Below, in pieces: positions 24,648 through 34,283 of a stretch of 64,000 bases of DNA. The notes under the pieces are model-generated. The model searched no databases. It was not told the DNA's origin and saw only the letters and a program-made list of their open reading frames with translations. Each line of letters opens with the position of its first letter. Within the stretch, counting starts at the first letter, position 1. This stretch comes from Ruegeria atlantica (GTDB taxonomy: Bacteria > Pseudomonadota > Alphaproteobacteria > Rhodobacterales > Rhodobacteraceae). The translations under genes and the position numbers were made by a program. The DNA is taken from positions 1-64,000 of the forward strand of contig NZ_WQCF01000004.1 of assembly GCF_013032455.1 (NCBI RefSeq), given 5' to 3'.

Positions 24648-24772
24648 ATCCACCTGGACCGAACCTTGCAGCGCAGGGTTTTAGTCCGGCTAAAAAGCCG
24701 GTCCCGGACGATGGTTGCTGCACCGATCCACATGTATGACGGGCGATCCAAGTAAAACTAAATACAGTTTTG

Positions 24773-24796
24773 TGTGGCGAGGATGTTCTCGCCACA
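24773..24796 (-). terminator. Hairpin downstream of proS
   Basis: TGTGGCGAG (24773-24781) pairs perfectly with CTCGCCACA (24788-24796), 60 bases past the proS stop. On the minus strand it is followed by CAAAACTG, a weak U tract. A second small stem, CCGGCT/AGCCGG, is at 24687-24702. Confidence 0.55.
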
Positions 24797-24856
24797 CCGG
24801 GCTTAACCTGTTCCCGTTTTACTGCGTCCGCCGAAAGAAGCAGTGGAAGTCCCTGT

Positions 24857-26197
24857 TCAAACTGTTCGCTCGTAAATTTCAGCAACTTTCGTCACGGCGG
24901 CCTCGGGGCTCAGCTCTTCACTTTCGCCGGTGCGGCGGCAGGTCAGTTCGACCACACCGTTTTTCAGGCCGCGCGGCCCAACGGTGATGCGCCAGGGCAA
25001 GCCGATCAGGTCCATGGTAGCGAACTTGCCACCTGCCCGTTCGTTGCGGTCGTCATACAGCGGCTCAAGCCCCAGAGCCGTCAACGCGCCATAGATTTTG
25101 TCGCATGCGGCGTCGGCTTCATCATCACCTTGCTTGAGGTTGACGATGCCGCAATGGAACGGAGTCACTCCTTCGGGCCAGATGATGCCCTTGTCGTCGT
25201 GGCTGGCCTCGATGATCGCACCGATCAGGCGGCTGACGCCGATACCATGGCTGCCCATATGGACTGGAACCGGTTTGCCATCAGGGCCTTGCACCGTCGC
25301 GCCCATCGCTTCGGAATACTTGGTGCCGAAATAGAAGATCTGGCCGACCTCGATCCCGCGCGCCACGCGGCGCCGTTCTTCGGGGATTTCGTTGAAGAGT
25401 GCCTCGTCGTGGGTCTCGTCTGTGCGGGCGTATTTCGAGGTGAACTCTTCCAGGATGGCCTGACACTGTTCACGGTTGTCATAATCAATCTGACGGTCGC
25501 CAAAGGTCAGATCAGTAACAGCGCTGTCATAGAAGACCTCAGACTCACCGGTATCGGCCAATACCAGGAATTCATGCGTGTCATCGCCACCGATGGGGCC
25601 GGAATCGGCGCGCATTGGGATGGCCTGCAGGCCCATTCGTTCATAGGTGCGCAGATAGCTGACCAAGTGACGGTTGTAAGCGTGCAATGCGTCTTCTTTG
25701 TTCAGGTCAAAGTTATAGCCGTCCTTCATATAGAACTCGCGCCCGCGCATCACGCCGAAACGCGGACGGATCTCGTCGCGGAATTTCCACTGGATCTGGT
25801 ACAGGGTCAGCGGCAGGTCCTTGTAGCTGCTGACATGGCCGCGGAAGATATCGGTCACCAATTCCTCGGCGGTCGGCGTATACAGCATGTCGCGGCCGTG
25901 ACGGTCCTGCATCCGCAGCATTTCCTGACCGTAGTCGTCGTAACGGCCAGACTCGCGCCACAAGTCTGCCGATTGCAGGATTGGCATCTGAATCGCGATG
26001 TGACCAGCGCGCGCCTGCTCCTCGTGCACGATGTTTTCCAGCTTGCGCAGGACTTTGAAACCCAGCGGCAACCAGGAATAAATTCCGGCGGCAGCCTGCT
26101 TGATCATCCCGGCGCGCAGCATCAGCCGGTGGCTGACGATCTGAGCCTCGGACGGGTTTTCCTTGAGAACGGGCAGAAAGTAACGGCTGAGGCGCAT
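24857..26197 (-). CDS. proS: Prolyl-tRNA synthetase, short (alphaproteobacterial) type
   Basis: 446 aa, a class II aminoacyl-tRNA synthetase. Motif 1 ([23 protein letters not shown]), motif 2 ([29 protein letters not shown]) and motif 3 ([15 protein letters not shown]) are all present. The C-terminal anticodon-binding domain starts about residue 345. The editing insertion (INS) found in the 570-aa bacterial form is missing, as usual in alphaproteobacteria. It charges tRNA-Pro. Its start begins [27 protein letters not shown]. Confidence 0.97.
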   Translation of the reverse strand: MRLSRYFLPVLKENPSEAQIVSHRLMLRAGMIKQAAAGIYSWLPLGFKVLRKLENIVHEEQARAGHIAIQMPILQSADLWRESGRYDDYGQEMLRMQDRHGRDMLYTPTAEELVTDIFRGHVSSYKDLPLTLYQIQWKFRDEIRPRFGVMRGREFYMKDGYNFDLNKEDALHAYNRHLVSYLRTYERMGLQAIPMRADSGPIGGDDTHEFLVLADTGESEVFYDSAVTDLTFGDRQIDYDNREQCQAILEEFTSKYARTDETHDEALFNEIPEERRRVARGIEVGQIFYFGTKYSEAMGATVQGPDGKPVPVHMGSHGIGVSRLIGAIIEASHDDKGIIWPEGVTPFHCGIVNLKQGDDEADAACDKIYGALTALGLEPLYDDRNERAGGKFATMDLIGLPWRITVGPRGLKNGVVELTCRRTGESEELSPEAAVTKVAEIYERTV

Positions 26198-26364
26198 TTT
26201 GAACCTTTAAAGGTGAATTTGGACTTCAAAGGTCATTATTCCAAAGCCCCGCCGGGGGCAATCGGCCATTGGTGATTTTGCGACCCGAAGCCGGTCGGTT
26301 TTCTGATTGACCCACCAGTTAGGGTTTTCGATGGTATCGACAGTGTAAAACCAATGAGGCACCA

Positions 26365-27729
26365 ATGCAGACCATTCAGGAACCCGCCCGTCAGATCCCT
26401 GTTGTCCATGAAACTGACGTTTTGGTCGTTGGTTCAGGCCCCGCTGGATTGTCCGCAGCGCTGGCCGCGGCACGTGCAGGGGCCGAAGTGTCTCTGGTCG
26501 ATCGGTTCGGCTGCATGGGCGGAAATATCACCGCTGTTGGCGTTGAGGGTTTCGCTTGGTACCGCCATGAGCAGACCGTCGAGGCCGGTGGCATCGGTCT
26601 GGAGTTCGAAACCCGCGCCAAAGAGATGGGTGCGGCGGTGCCGGAAAGCCAATCGCTCAGCTATGAGCTGGACAGCGAAGGTTTTAAGCTGGTGGCCGAC
26701 AAACTGGTTGAGGAGGCTGGCGTGCATCCGATGCTGCACCGGCAATTTGTTGCCCCGATCCTAGAGGGCGATCGGATCACCGGCATCATCACCGAATCCA
26801 AGGCCGGGCGCGAAGCAATTCTGGCCCGCGTTGTGATTGACGCCACGGGTGACGCCGACGTGGCCCATCGCGCGGGCGCGCCAACCTTCAAGACCGCGCC
26901 TGAGGAAATGATGGCGGCCTCGGTCATGTTCCATCTGGCGGGCGTCGACAAGCGCGCCTTCATGGAGGGCGTCAAGGCCGACCCGCAGACCTACAAGGAT
27001 TGGGGCGGCGGCGGTGAGTGGAACATCGAAACATCGGGCAAAGAGGACGACATGTTCTCGCCCTTCGTCAAGAAACCGTTCCAGCAGGCCATCGAACAAG
27101 GACTGATCCCGCCGCATCTGAACACTATCGCGGGCACATGGGGTGCGGTGCATGATACCGGTGAGCTGACTTACATGAACCTGATCCATATGGATGGGAT
27201 AGACGGCACCGATCCTGACAGCCTGACCCGTGGCGAAATCGAAGGCCGCCGCCAGTCGATGCTGGCTATCGAGGCGCTGCGCCGTTTTATGCCCGGCTGC
27301 GAAAACGCGCGTTTGCGGAATTTCGGCATGACCATCGGCATCCGCGACACCCGCAAGATCGATGCGGTCTACAATATGACCGAGGACGACGCCCGCCATC
27401 AGGGCCGGTTCGAGGACACGATTGGCATCTATCCCGAATTCATCGACGGGTACGGTATCCTGATATTGCCCACCACGGGACGGTATATGCAGATCCCCTA
27501 CCGTTCGATGCTGCCAAAAGGGATCAAGGGCCTATTGGTCGCGGGCCGGTCACACGGGGCAGACAGAGTTGCCCATGCCGCCACCCGCAACATGTCCTGC
27601 TGTGCAGTCATGGGCCAAGGTGCAGGTATTGCGGCTGCTCTGTCATTGAAAAGCAATCAGGGCCTGCATGAATTGAACCTTGCACCGGTCCATGCCGAGC
27701 TGAACCGGCAAGGCGTAAGGATCCATTGA
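26365..27729 (+). CDS. FAD-dependent oxidoreductase (FAD_oxidored family)
   Basis: 454 aa. The dinucleotide fold VLVVGSGPAGLSAALAAARAG (residues about 19-39) is followed by VDRFGCMGGNIT, the GC.GGN signature of the FAD_oxidored family. VVIDATGDADVAHRAGAP and GLLVAGRSHGADRVAHAATRNMSCCAVMGQGAGIAAAL, the C-terminal FAD contacts, are also present. The members oxidise varied small molecules and are mostly uncharacterised. Its stop overlaps the start of a 2-oxoglutarate oxygenase gene by one base (TGATG), so the two are coupled and probably act in one pathway. Confidence 0.88.
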   Translation: MQTIQEPARQIPVVHETDVLVVGSGPAGLSAALAAARAGAEVSLVDRFGCMGGNITAVGVEGFAWYRHEQTVEAGGIGLEFETRAKEMGAAVPESQSLSYELDSEGFKLVADKLVEEAGVHPMLHRQFVAPILEGDRITGIITESKAGREAILARVVIDATGDADVAHRAGAPTFKTAPEEMMAASVMFHLAGVDKRAFMEGVKADPQTYKDWGGGGEWNIETSGKEDDMFSPFVKKPFQQAIEQGLIPPHLNTIAGTWGAVHDTGELTYMNLIHMDGIDGTDPDSLTRGEIEGRRQSMLAIEALRRFMPGCENARLRNFGMTIGIRDTRKIDAVYNMTEDDARHQGRFEDTIGIYPEFIDGYGILILPTTGRYMQIPYRSMLPKGIKGLLVAGRSHGADRVAHAATRNMSCCAVMGQGAGIAAALSLKSNQGLHELNLAPVHAELNRQGVRIH

Positions 27730-28703
27730 TGGATCGTATCCCCACAATCGACATAACTCCGCTGCACGACAGAACGCATCCGGAATACGATCAGGCCGTT
27801 CAGGAGATGATGAAAGCTTGTACCCAGATCGGTTTCTTGTCGATCACTGGCACAGGTATTTCGCAAGAAACGGTCTCAGACGTACGGTCCAAGGTTCGTG
27901 CTATCTTTGCCGTTGACGAAAGCGCTAAATGGGATCAGGCGATAACCCGAGAGAACTATCGCGGGTTCATCCCCATGGGGTTCTTCACGCCGAACGACGG
28001 TTCAGGCAAGGCCGATAAATACGAAGGTTACAAGCTGCACTACGATGTGGCCGAAGAAGCGCCCATTCGCAAAGAATGTGCGCTTTACGGCCCAAATGTA
28101 TGGCCGCCGCAGGTGCCAGACGCGCGCGGCACCATTCTTGATTATTGGTCTCAACTGGATTACGTCGCCGACATGCTTTTGGGCGCGCTCGAAACCGGGT
28201 TGGGGTTGGAGCAGCGCCAATTGCGTGATGCCTTCCGGCATCCGATGACCAACATGACACTGCTGTACTATCCGCCTCAGAAACCGGATGAGGGTGGCTA
28301 TGGCATCCATCCCCACAAAGACACCGACGCCCTAACCATCATCGCCCCTGATCCCGTTGGCGGGCTTGAGGTACAGACCCGCGACGAAGGTTGGATCACG
28401 CCTGATTGCCCGCCGGACGGGTTTATCGTCAACATCGGCGACATGCTGGAACTGTGGTCGGGCGGGCGATTAAAGTCCACGCCTCATAGGGTGGTCAACC
28501 GCTCAGGCCAGGAACGCTATTCCTTCCCTTATTTTGCAGTGCCGCGCCACGATGTCGTGGTTGCCCCCCTCTTACCGCCCCTACCCGGCTTTGACCGCCC
28601 GTCCGTCCATTGCGGTCACTGGTCTGCGGAAATCTGGCGCACCAACTGGCCGGATGAAACCACGCATGACGACACGCCCGAACTGGGTACACTTCATGAC
28701 TGA
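27729..28703 (+). CDS. 2-oxoglutarate/Fe(II) oxygenase, isopenicillin-N-synthase-like
   Basis: 324 aa from ATG 27729 (an in-frame TTG one codon earlier is less likely). The N-terminal DIOX_N part (RIPTIDITPLH) is followed by the double-stranded beta-helix with iron triad His196-Lys-Asp198 (HPHKDTDALTII) and His253 (KSTPHRVVNR), and 2OG-binding R263-x-S265 (RYSFPYFAVPR). The length is typical of plant-type/IPNS-like dioxygenases. The substrate is unknown; the coupled flavoprotein upstream suggests stepwise oxidation of the same compound. Confidence 0.9.
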   Translation: MDRIPTIDITPLHDRTHPEYDQAVQEMMKACTQIGFLSITGTGISQETVSDVRSKVRAIFAVDESAKWDQAITRENYRGFIPMGFFTPNDGSGKADKYEGYKLHYDVAEEAPIRKECALYGPNVWPPQVPDARGTILDYWSQLDYVADMLLGALETGLGLEQRQLRDAFRHPMTNMTLLYYPPQKPDEGGYGIHPHKDTDALTIIAPDPVGGLEVQTRDEGWITPDCPPDGFIVNIGDMLELWSGGRLKSTPHRVVNRSGQERYSFPYFAVPRHDVVVAPLLPPLPGFDRPSVHCGHWSAEIWRTNWPDETTHDDTPELGTLHD

Positions 28704-28783
28704 CGCGCCGACCACGTAGCGCTTGCATCACAGGGCTGCATGCGCCAAGAACACCTGCAAGAGCCGACAACAAGAGGACAGCC

Positions 28784-29878
28784 ATGGCTTTGCCGGTGAA
28801 GGATCAGCTCAGATACTGGGGGATTGCTGCGGCGATATTTGTGCTGCTGCTGTGGGCACTTGGCGACGTTTTACTGCCCTTTGTGATCGGCGGGGCCATT
28901 GCCTATTTCCTTGACCCTATTGCCGACCGGTTGGAGGCGATGGGACTGTCTCGCGTCGCGGCGACGGGCGTTATCACGATTGTCGGGATTCTGGGCTTTG
29001 TCCTCGTCATCTTGATGATCGTACCTGCCCTTATCACGCAGCTGATTGATCTGGTCGAAGTGCTGCCAAGCCTCTTCAAAGAGCTGCGCGGTTTCATTGA
29101 AAGACAGTTCCCATCATTGCTGGACAGCGAATCCAGCACGCATCAGGCGCTGGTTTCCTTGGGTGAAACCTTGCAATCGAAAACCGGTGACGTTCTGCAA
29201 TCGGTCGTCGCCTCGCTAGGCTCCGCGATAAACGTGGTGGTTCTTCTGGTCATCGTTCCGGTGGTTGCCGTTTACCTACTGCTGGATTGGGACCGCATGA
29301 TCGCCCGGATCGGAGAGCTGCTGCCTCGCGATCACGCCCCTACAATCAAGCGCTTGGCGGGTGAGATTGACGACGTTCTGGCCTCGTTCGTGCGCGGCAT
29401 GGGAACCGTGTGCCTTATCCTGGGTACCTACTATGCAGTTGCGCTGATGATCGTCGGCCTGCAATTCGGCCTGATCGTGGGCTTCATTGCCGGGCTGGTC
29501 ACTTTCATCCCCTATCTTGGTGCCTTGATCGGTGGCACGCTTGCCATTGGTCTGGCGCTGTTTCAGTTTTGGGGTGACTGGGTTCATATTGGTCTGGTTG
29601 CTGGCATCTTTGCTTTGGGTCAGGTGACCGAAGGCAATTTCCTGACCCCAAAACTGGTTGGCCACTCAGTCGGGCTGCACCCGGTCTGGCTGTTGCTGGC
29701 CCTGTCTGTCTTTGGTGCCTTGTTCGGTTTTGTGGGCATGCTGGTCGCGGTACCCGTTGCCGCCGCGCTGGGTGTAGTGGCGCGGTTCCTGACCTCGATT
29801 TATCTGGAGAGCCGCCTCTTTACCGGTCTCGACGGACTGAATGGCGGCGTCGACATGCCGAAGCAGGAAGACGAATAA
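28784..29878 (+). CDS. AI-2E/PerM family transporter
   Basis: 364 aa with eight predicted membrane helices in the AI-2E (PerM) pattern: paired helices at the N-terminus, a long amphipathic stretch (about 85-140), then VPVVAVYLLLDWDRMIARIGELLP and the GFIAGLVTFIPYLGALIGGTLAIGLALFQF repeat; it ends with charged QEDE. Members export or import diverse solutes, and the AI-2 link holds only for some. The next gene, hda, follows without any gap (TAA ATG). Confidence 0.9.
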   Translation: MALPVKDQLRYWGIAAAIFVLLLWALGDVLLPFVIGGAIAYFLDPIADRLEAMGLSRVAATGVITIVGILGFVLVILMIVPALITQLIDLVEVLPSLFKELRGFIERQFPSLLDSESSTHQALVSLGETLQSKTGDVLQSVVASLGSAINVVVLLVIVPVVAVYLLLDWDRMIARIGELLPRDHAPTIKRLAGEIDDVLASFVRGMGTVCLILGTYYAVALMIVGLQFGLIVGFIAGLVTFIPYLGALIGGTLAIGLALFQFWGDWVHIGLVAGIFALGQVTEGNFLTPKLVGHSVGLHPVWLLLALSVFGALFGFVGMLVAVPVAAALGVVARFLTSIYLESRLFTGLDGLNGGVDMPKQEDE

Positions 29879-30568
29879 ATGCCCCAACAACTCAGCTTTG
29901 ATCTTCCGGCCATAACCGCTCTGGGCCGCGAGGATTTCTTTGTCTCGCCAGCCAATGCGCTGGCCGTTGCAATGATCTCGGCCAACTCATGGCCTGGAAA
30001 CAAGCTGGTGCTTAGCGGCCCTGCCGGGGCAGGCAAAACACATCTGGCTCATGTCTGGGCCGCTGAAACCGGCGGGCGGATCATTCAGGCCCGCGACGTA
30101 CAATACGAGGATGTACCCGACCTCGCCCGTACCCCAATTGCAATCGAAGATGTTCCGATGGTCGCGGATGACCCCGAACAGCAGAAAACATTGTTCCACC
30201 TTCATAATCTGGTGTTGGCGGAAGGCCATGCACTTTTGATGACCGGACGACTGGCGCCAAAGTTATGGGAACTCCCTCTTCCCGACCTGCAAAGCCGGAT
30301 AGAGGGTGCTCATCACGTGGCGCTCGACCCGCCTGATGATGCTCTTTTGGGGGCGGTTCTGGCCAAGCTGTTCGTCGATCGTCAGTTGAACCCTGGACCG
30401 GACGTGATCGCGTATCTGGTCAAACACATGGACCGCCGTTTTGAAACTGCAGCCGATGTCGTGGCGCGGCTGGATCACCTGGCCCTGTCGGAAAAGCGGG
30501 AAATCACTCGCGCTCTGGCCATCAGAGTTTTGAACGCGGACATGACAGATGTCGCATCCGACAATTGA
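29879..30568 (+). CDS. hda: DnaA-like regulatory ATPase (HdaA/Hda)
   Basis: 229 aa, a DnaA domain III-like AAA+ protein without the DNA-binding domain. Start MPQQLSFDLP matches the clamp-binding motif (QLSFDL, the beta-clamp peptide) used by Hda to bind DnaN. Walker A GPAGAGKTH is at 47-55, and the Walker B region AIEDVPM is atypical. It promotes hydrolysis of DnaA-ATP after initiation, limiting replication. It directly follows perM. Confidence 0.9.
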   Translation: MPQQLSFDLPAITALGREDFFVSPANALAVAMISANSWPGNKLVLSGPAGAGKTHLAHVWAAETGGRIIQARDVQYEDVPDLARTPIAIEDVPMVADDPEQQKTLFHLHNLVLAEGHALLMTGRLAPKLWELPLPDLQSRIEGAHHVALDPPDDALLGAVLAKLFVDRQLNPGPDVIAYLVKHMDRRFETAADVVARLDHLALSEKREITRALAIRVLNADMTDVASDN

Positions 30569-30617
30569 CCCACACCCGGCGATTTCGCATTCTGGCGCTG
30601 GAATATCTGGAAAAGAC

Positions 30618-32162
30618 ATGGATCAGATCGCAGCAACCGACATCCCGGACTGGGGGCCTTTCGGAAAACCGTTGTTCGACAACCCTGAGGCACGCGCCTT
30701 ATCGCGGGTGGGTGTGGTCGATGTCGGCTCAAACTCGGTCCGGATGGTGATCTTTGACGGGGCCGCGCGGTCTCCGGCCTATTTTTTCAATGAAAAAGTT
30801 ATGTGCGAGTTGGGCGCGGGGCTTTCGGAAACCGGGCGATTGAATCCGCGCGGACGTGTACGCGCGTTGGCCGCACTCCGACGGTTCCGGCGGCTGGCCG
30901 ATGATCTGGGGTTGCCGGGCCTGCATGTTGTTGCCACCGCAGCCGTGCGCGAAGCCAAGGACGGCCCGGATTTCTGTGCAGAGGTCAAATCGGAAACCGG
31001 CCTGATCGTTCAGATCATCGACGGCGGAGAAGAGGCGCGCCTTTCCGCACAGGGCGTATTGCTGGGCTGGCCAGGTGCCTATGGCCTGATCTGCGACATT
31101 GGCGGTTCGTCCATGGAACTGGCCGAAATCGGCGACGGCAATGTCGGACGCCGACTGACTTCGGCACTGGGTCCACTGAAGCTGCGTGACATCAAAGGCG
31201 GACGGCGCGCGCGCAAAGCCCATATCAAGGCGACGATGGAAGAATTGCGTGACCAGTTGGGGCCACAGCGCGATCGTCTGTTTCTTGTGGGCGGCAGCTG
31301 GCGGGCATTTGCCCGTCTGGACATGCTACGCCGGGGCTATCCCCTGAACGTACTGCATGAATACCGCATGACCACCAAGCAGGTGCATCAGACGATCAAG
31401 TTCATCGAAAAATCCAACCCTGACGATCTGCGCGGCCCTGCGGGCGTCTCAAGTTCGCGCATGGCTCTGATCCCTTATGCGATGGACGTATTGGCGCGGC
31501 TGATCCGCACGTTCAAACCCAAAGACATCGCGATTTCTAGCTATGGAATCCGTGAAGGGTTGCTGTATGAACAAATGTCGCAAAATCTGCGCGACTGCGA
31601 TCCGCTGATCGAGGCCAGCCGCTTTTCCGAAGCCAAGGATGCTCGCCTGCCCGGTTTTGGAAAACACCTGTACGACTTTGTCATGCCGCTGTTCAAATCG
31701 GCTCCTGAAACGCGCGTCCGCTTGATCAAAGCGGCCTGTTTGCTGCACGACGTCAGTTGGCGCGCGCATCCCGATTATCGCGCTGAGGTCTGTTTTGACT
31801 ACGTTACCCGCGCCAATCTGAGCGGGCTGAAACATTCCGAACGGGTCTTTATCGGCCTCGCCCTGCAGCACCGGTATCGCAACAAGCGTGAGGGTAACCG
31901 GTTCGAACCGCTGTATAAACTGCTGGATGAGAAAGAACAGAAACAGGCCGAGATTCTGGGCAAAGCCATGCGCTTCGGTGCCATGCTTTGGATGCAGAGC
32001 GACGCCACCATGGGCACCCTGCGGTTCTACCCGAAAAAGCGCAAGCTCGAGCTGTTGCTGCCCAAAGCCGGTAGTCCCTTGTTCAACGAAGTGGCAGAAT
32101 CGCGCCTCAACTCGCTGGCAAATGCCCTGAAATCCGAAACCCACGTGATCGTTCGGGACTGA
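30618..32162 (+). CDS. ppx: Exopolyphosphatase / pppGpp phosphatase family (Ppx/GppA)
   Basis: 514 aa from ATG 30618; an in-frame ATG at 30549 lies within hda and lacks an SD. RVGVVDVGSNSVRMVIFD is the phosphate-1 loop of the ASKHA fold, and GLICDIGGSSMELAEIGDG the second. The C-terminal half (about 330-514) is an HD-like helical domain with LLHDVSWRAHPDYR. Members hydrolyse polyphosphate or pppGpp. The polyphosphate kinase often found beside it is absent here. Confidence 0.9.
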   Translation: MDQIAATDIPDWGPFGKPLFDNPEARALSRVGVVDVGSNSVRMVIFDGAARSPAYFFNEKVMCELGAGLSETGRLNPRGRVRALAALRRFRRLADDLGLPGLHVVATAAVREAKDGPDFCAEVKSETGLIVQIIDGGEEARLSAQGVLLGWPGAYGLICDIGGSSMELAEIGDGNVGRRLTSALGPLKLRDIKGGRRARKAHIKATMEELRDQLGPQRDRLFLVGGSWRAFARLDMLRRGYPLNVLHEYRMTTKQVHQTIKFIEKSNPDDLRGPAGVSSSRMALIPYAMDVLARLIRTFKPKDIAISSYGIREGLLYEQMSQNLRDCDPLIEASRFSEAKDARLPGFGKHLYDFVMPLFKSAPETRVRLIKAACLLHDVSWRAHPDYRAEVCFDYVTRANLSGLKHSERVFIGLALQHRYRNKREGNRFEPLYKLLDEKEQKQAEILGKAMRFGAMLWMQSDATMGTLRFYPKKRKLELLLPKAGSPLFNEVAESRLNSLANALKSETHVIVRD

Positions 32163-32165
32163 CAG

Positions 32166-32537
32166 TCAGATTTCAGTCGCACCATCCTCATCTTCGGGTT
32201 GCTCTGGCGTTTCCAGCTGATCCTGAGGCGGCTTCTTGCGGATGATGATGTCGCCATTAGGCAGCATCTCGGGCACCTCATAAGCGCTCCAATCCTCGAT
32301 CTCACCAGCCATTTCAGCCAGAGCTGGCCCCATTTCTTCAAAAAACGACTGCATCGCCGGGCCGAATTGGCTGACCAGCCCTTGCAGATCCTCAAGCGCG
32401 GGCTCCATTTCCTGACGCAGACCTTCAAAAAACAGCTCGGCCCCCTGCTCCATCAGGGATTTGCCAGTGTCTTCTTCGGCATGAGCGGGCAGTGCCACTA
32501 AGATCGAAAGCGCACAAATCGGAAAAAGGTGTTTCAT
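32166..32537 (-). CDS. Exported acidic protein, hypothetical
   Basis: 123 aa with a signal peptide (MKHLFPICALSILVALPAHA, cleavage about 20). The mature part is mainly amphipathic helix (EQGAELFFEGLRQEMEPALEDLQGLVSQFGPAMQSFFEEMGPALAEMAGEIEDWSAYE), then MLPNGDIIIRKKP and a disordered acidic tail. This helix arrangement is common in small periplasmic proteins of this clade; no function is known. It is convergent with ppx, 3 bases apart. Confidence 0.78.
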   Translation of the reverse strand: MKHLFPICALSILVALPAHAEEDTGKSLMEQGAELFFEGLRQEMEPALEDLQGLVSQFGPAMQSFFEEMGPALAEMAGEIEDWSAYEVPEMLPNGDIIIRKKPPQDQLETPEQPEDEDGATEI

Positions 32538-32574
32538 GACCTGAATATAGGCAGTGTCACCTATTGATGAAAGG

Positions 32575-33552
32575 CTACAGGTCGATATCCAGTGTCACCG
32601 GAAAATGATCCGAGGCTGTCAACAGGGCTTGCTGCAGGTCCGGCGAAGCCAGACACCCTGAATCTTTGAACGGATGCCAGATTCTCCAGGCCGGGCGCCG
32701 TGCACGCAAGGTTTCACTCACCATGATATAATCTAGCAAAGCCTCAAGATACTGCCCGTCCGCGCGGGCAAACCGAGCCGTTGATGGCGCAGCGTCTGTC
32801 CTTGCGGCGTTTGGATCAAACAAGCCGGTCAGCAGAAGAATCTCAACTGAAGAGCGCCCAAACAGGTTTTCGAACTCATCCAGCCCCGGCCCGTCATTCA
32901 GGTCGCCCAGCAGGATAACCTTTTCATCGGCCTCGATATGCCCTTGCACACGCCGAGACAGCCATACCGCCTGAGCCAGTTGCTTGCGGCGGTTCGCAAT
33001 AGAAATGCGGATCGCCTCGTCCCGAGATCCTGCACCGTGCGGCGCCTTGGATTTCAGATGTGCGCCGATCAAACGAAAATGCGCCCCATCACGGGTCTCC
33101 ACTGCCAATTCCATTGGCGGCTTGGAAAACTGTACGCGATCTTCGGTCGCGTCGATATCGAGGTCGATATGAAACACTTCGTCAAAACGCGGGGCCGCCG
33201 CGTTACCTGCGATCGGATCATGCCGCACTTTCAGCGCATCGGGATCGTACAATAAAGCCAGTTCCTGATGGGTATCGTTGGCAAACCCCATAACCGCATG
33301 AGAGGTGCGAAGGGCAAATGCCTCGGCAAACTTCTGCAACGCGCGGATGGTGTTTTGCGTTTTCCCGGTATTCGGCGCCTCGACGATCAGGATCGCGTCC
33401 GCGTCGAGCGCTGTCAGAACCTTGGCGATAGCCTCAACCTGTTGTGCCTTGGTGACATTGTGGCGACCGGACCAGCTGTCGTCGACGACCAGATTATCTT
33501 TGCGGTCAAATAGGTTAGCGAACCATTCAATGTTATAGGTCGCCAGCCGCAT
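32575..33552 (-). CDS. Endonuclease/exonuclease/phosphatase family protein
   Basis: 325 aa, a full EEP fold: TYNIEWFANLF at the start (metal Asn8 and Glu10), ILIVEAPNTGKT (Glu), GAHLKSKAPHGAGSR, LLGDLNDGPGLDEFENLFG (Asp/Asn pair) and the final SDHFPVTLDID (catalytic Asp-His). No signal peptide is seen, so it acts in the cytoplasm. It could be a nuclease, sphingomyelinase-like or phosphodiesterase; members this divergent cannot be assigned. It is transcribed after the TerB-DnaJ gene, 5 bases upstream. Confidence 0.88.
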   Translation of the reverse strand: MRLATYNIEWFANLFDRKDNLVVDDSWSGRHNVTKAQQVEAIAKVLTALDADAILIVEAPNTGKTQNTIRALQKFAEAFALRTSHAVMGFANDTHQELALLYDPDALKVRHDPIAGNAAAPRFDEVFHIDLDIDATEDRVQFSKPPMELAVETRDGAHFRLIGAHLKSKAPHGAGSRDEAIRISIANRRKQLAQAVWLSRRVQGHIEADEKVILLGDLNDGPGLDEFENLFGRSSVEILLLTGLFDPNAARTDAAPSTARFARADGQYLEALLDYIMVSETLRARRPAWRIWHPFKDSGCLASPDLQQALLTASDHFPVTLDIDL

Positions 33553-33557
33553 GCAGA

Positions 33558-34238
33558 TTAAGCCCGCGCGCCGTTGATCTCATCCCAGGCGCGGTTGATG
33601 TCGATCATCTTCTTTTCGGCTAGACGGACGGCTTCCTCGGGCACACCGCGCGCCATCATAGCGTCGGGGTGCGTTTCGCGCACCAATTGACGCCAAACCT
33701 TGCGAATATCAGGCAGAGGCATGTCATGCGGCACACCCAGCACCGTATATGGATCTTTGGGCGCATCCGGAACGAAACGTTCGCGCAGGGCCATGAATTG
33801 CGCTTCGGTCTGGCCGAAAATGCGGCTGACCTCCTCCAGAAATTCATTCTCGTTCGGGTGATAGAACCCATCGGCCATGGCAATGTGGAACAACCCTTCC
33901 ATCAAATCGCACAAGGTTGTGCTGTCATCTTCAAACATGCGGGCGATCTTGCGGGCATAGTCCTGGTATCCTGCAACATCGGTCCGAGCCATATCGAAGA
34001 CGCGGGCCGCTCCGGCCTCATCGTCGCGCGCGATCTGGAAAACGTCGCGAAAGGCCGTGACCTCATCCCGCGTTACTTGTCCGTCGGCCTTGGCCATCTT
34101 TGCGCCCAACGCAATCACGGCAATTGCAAACGCGACCGAGCGTTCAGGCGGCGTACGCAGTTTCTCAAATACAGCCGTCAGGCTTTCACCTTGGGCCAGC
34201 GCGCTAAGCGCATCGGATATACGGGTCCAGATCGACAT
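33558..34238 (-). CDS. TerB-DnaJ domain protein (DjlA-like)
   Basis: 226 aa. The N-terminal TerB/DjlA domain (about 30-150: AIAVIALGAKMAKADGQVTRDEVTAFRDVF ... GLFHIAMADGFYHPNENEFLEEVSRIFG, with two acidic metal-like loops) is followed by a J-domain (about 160-226: DPYTVLGVPHDMPLPDIRKVWRQLVRETHPDAM) containing the HPD triad needed to stimulate DnaK. Unlike E. coli DjlA it has no N-terminal membrane helix. A DnaK co-chaperone function is likely. It is first of a two-gene unit with the EEP nuclease. Confidence 0.92.
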   Translation of the reverse strand: MSIWTRISDALSALAQGESLTAVFEKLRTPPERSVAFAIAVIALGAKMAKADGQVTRDEVTAFRDVFQIARDDEAGAARVFDMARTDVAGYQDYARKIARMFEDDSTTLCDLMEGLFHIAMADGFYHPNENEFLEEVSRIFGQTEAQFMALRERFVPDAPKDPYTVLGVPHDMPLPDIRKVWRQLVRETHPDAMMARGVPEEAVRLAEKKMIDINRAWDEINGARA

Positions 34239-34283
34239 GAGGGCACCCTAGCGCCCCAAATCGCAACTGTCAGGTGCGACAGA

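Noticed and set aside
24770..26275. A 501-codon plus-strand frame over proS
   Set aside because: Antisense to an intact ProS with all three class II motifs.
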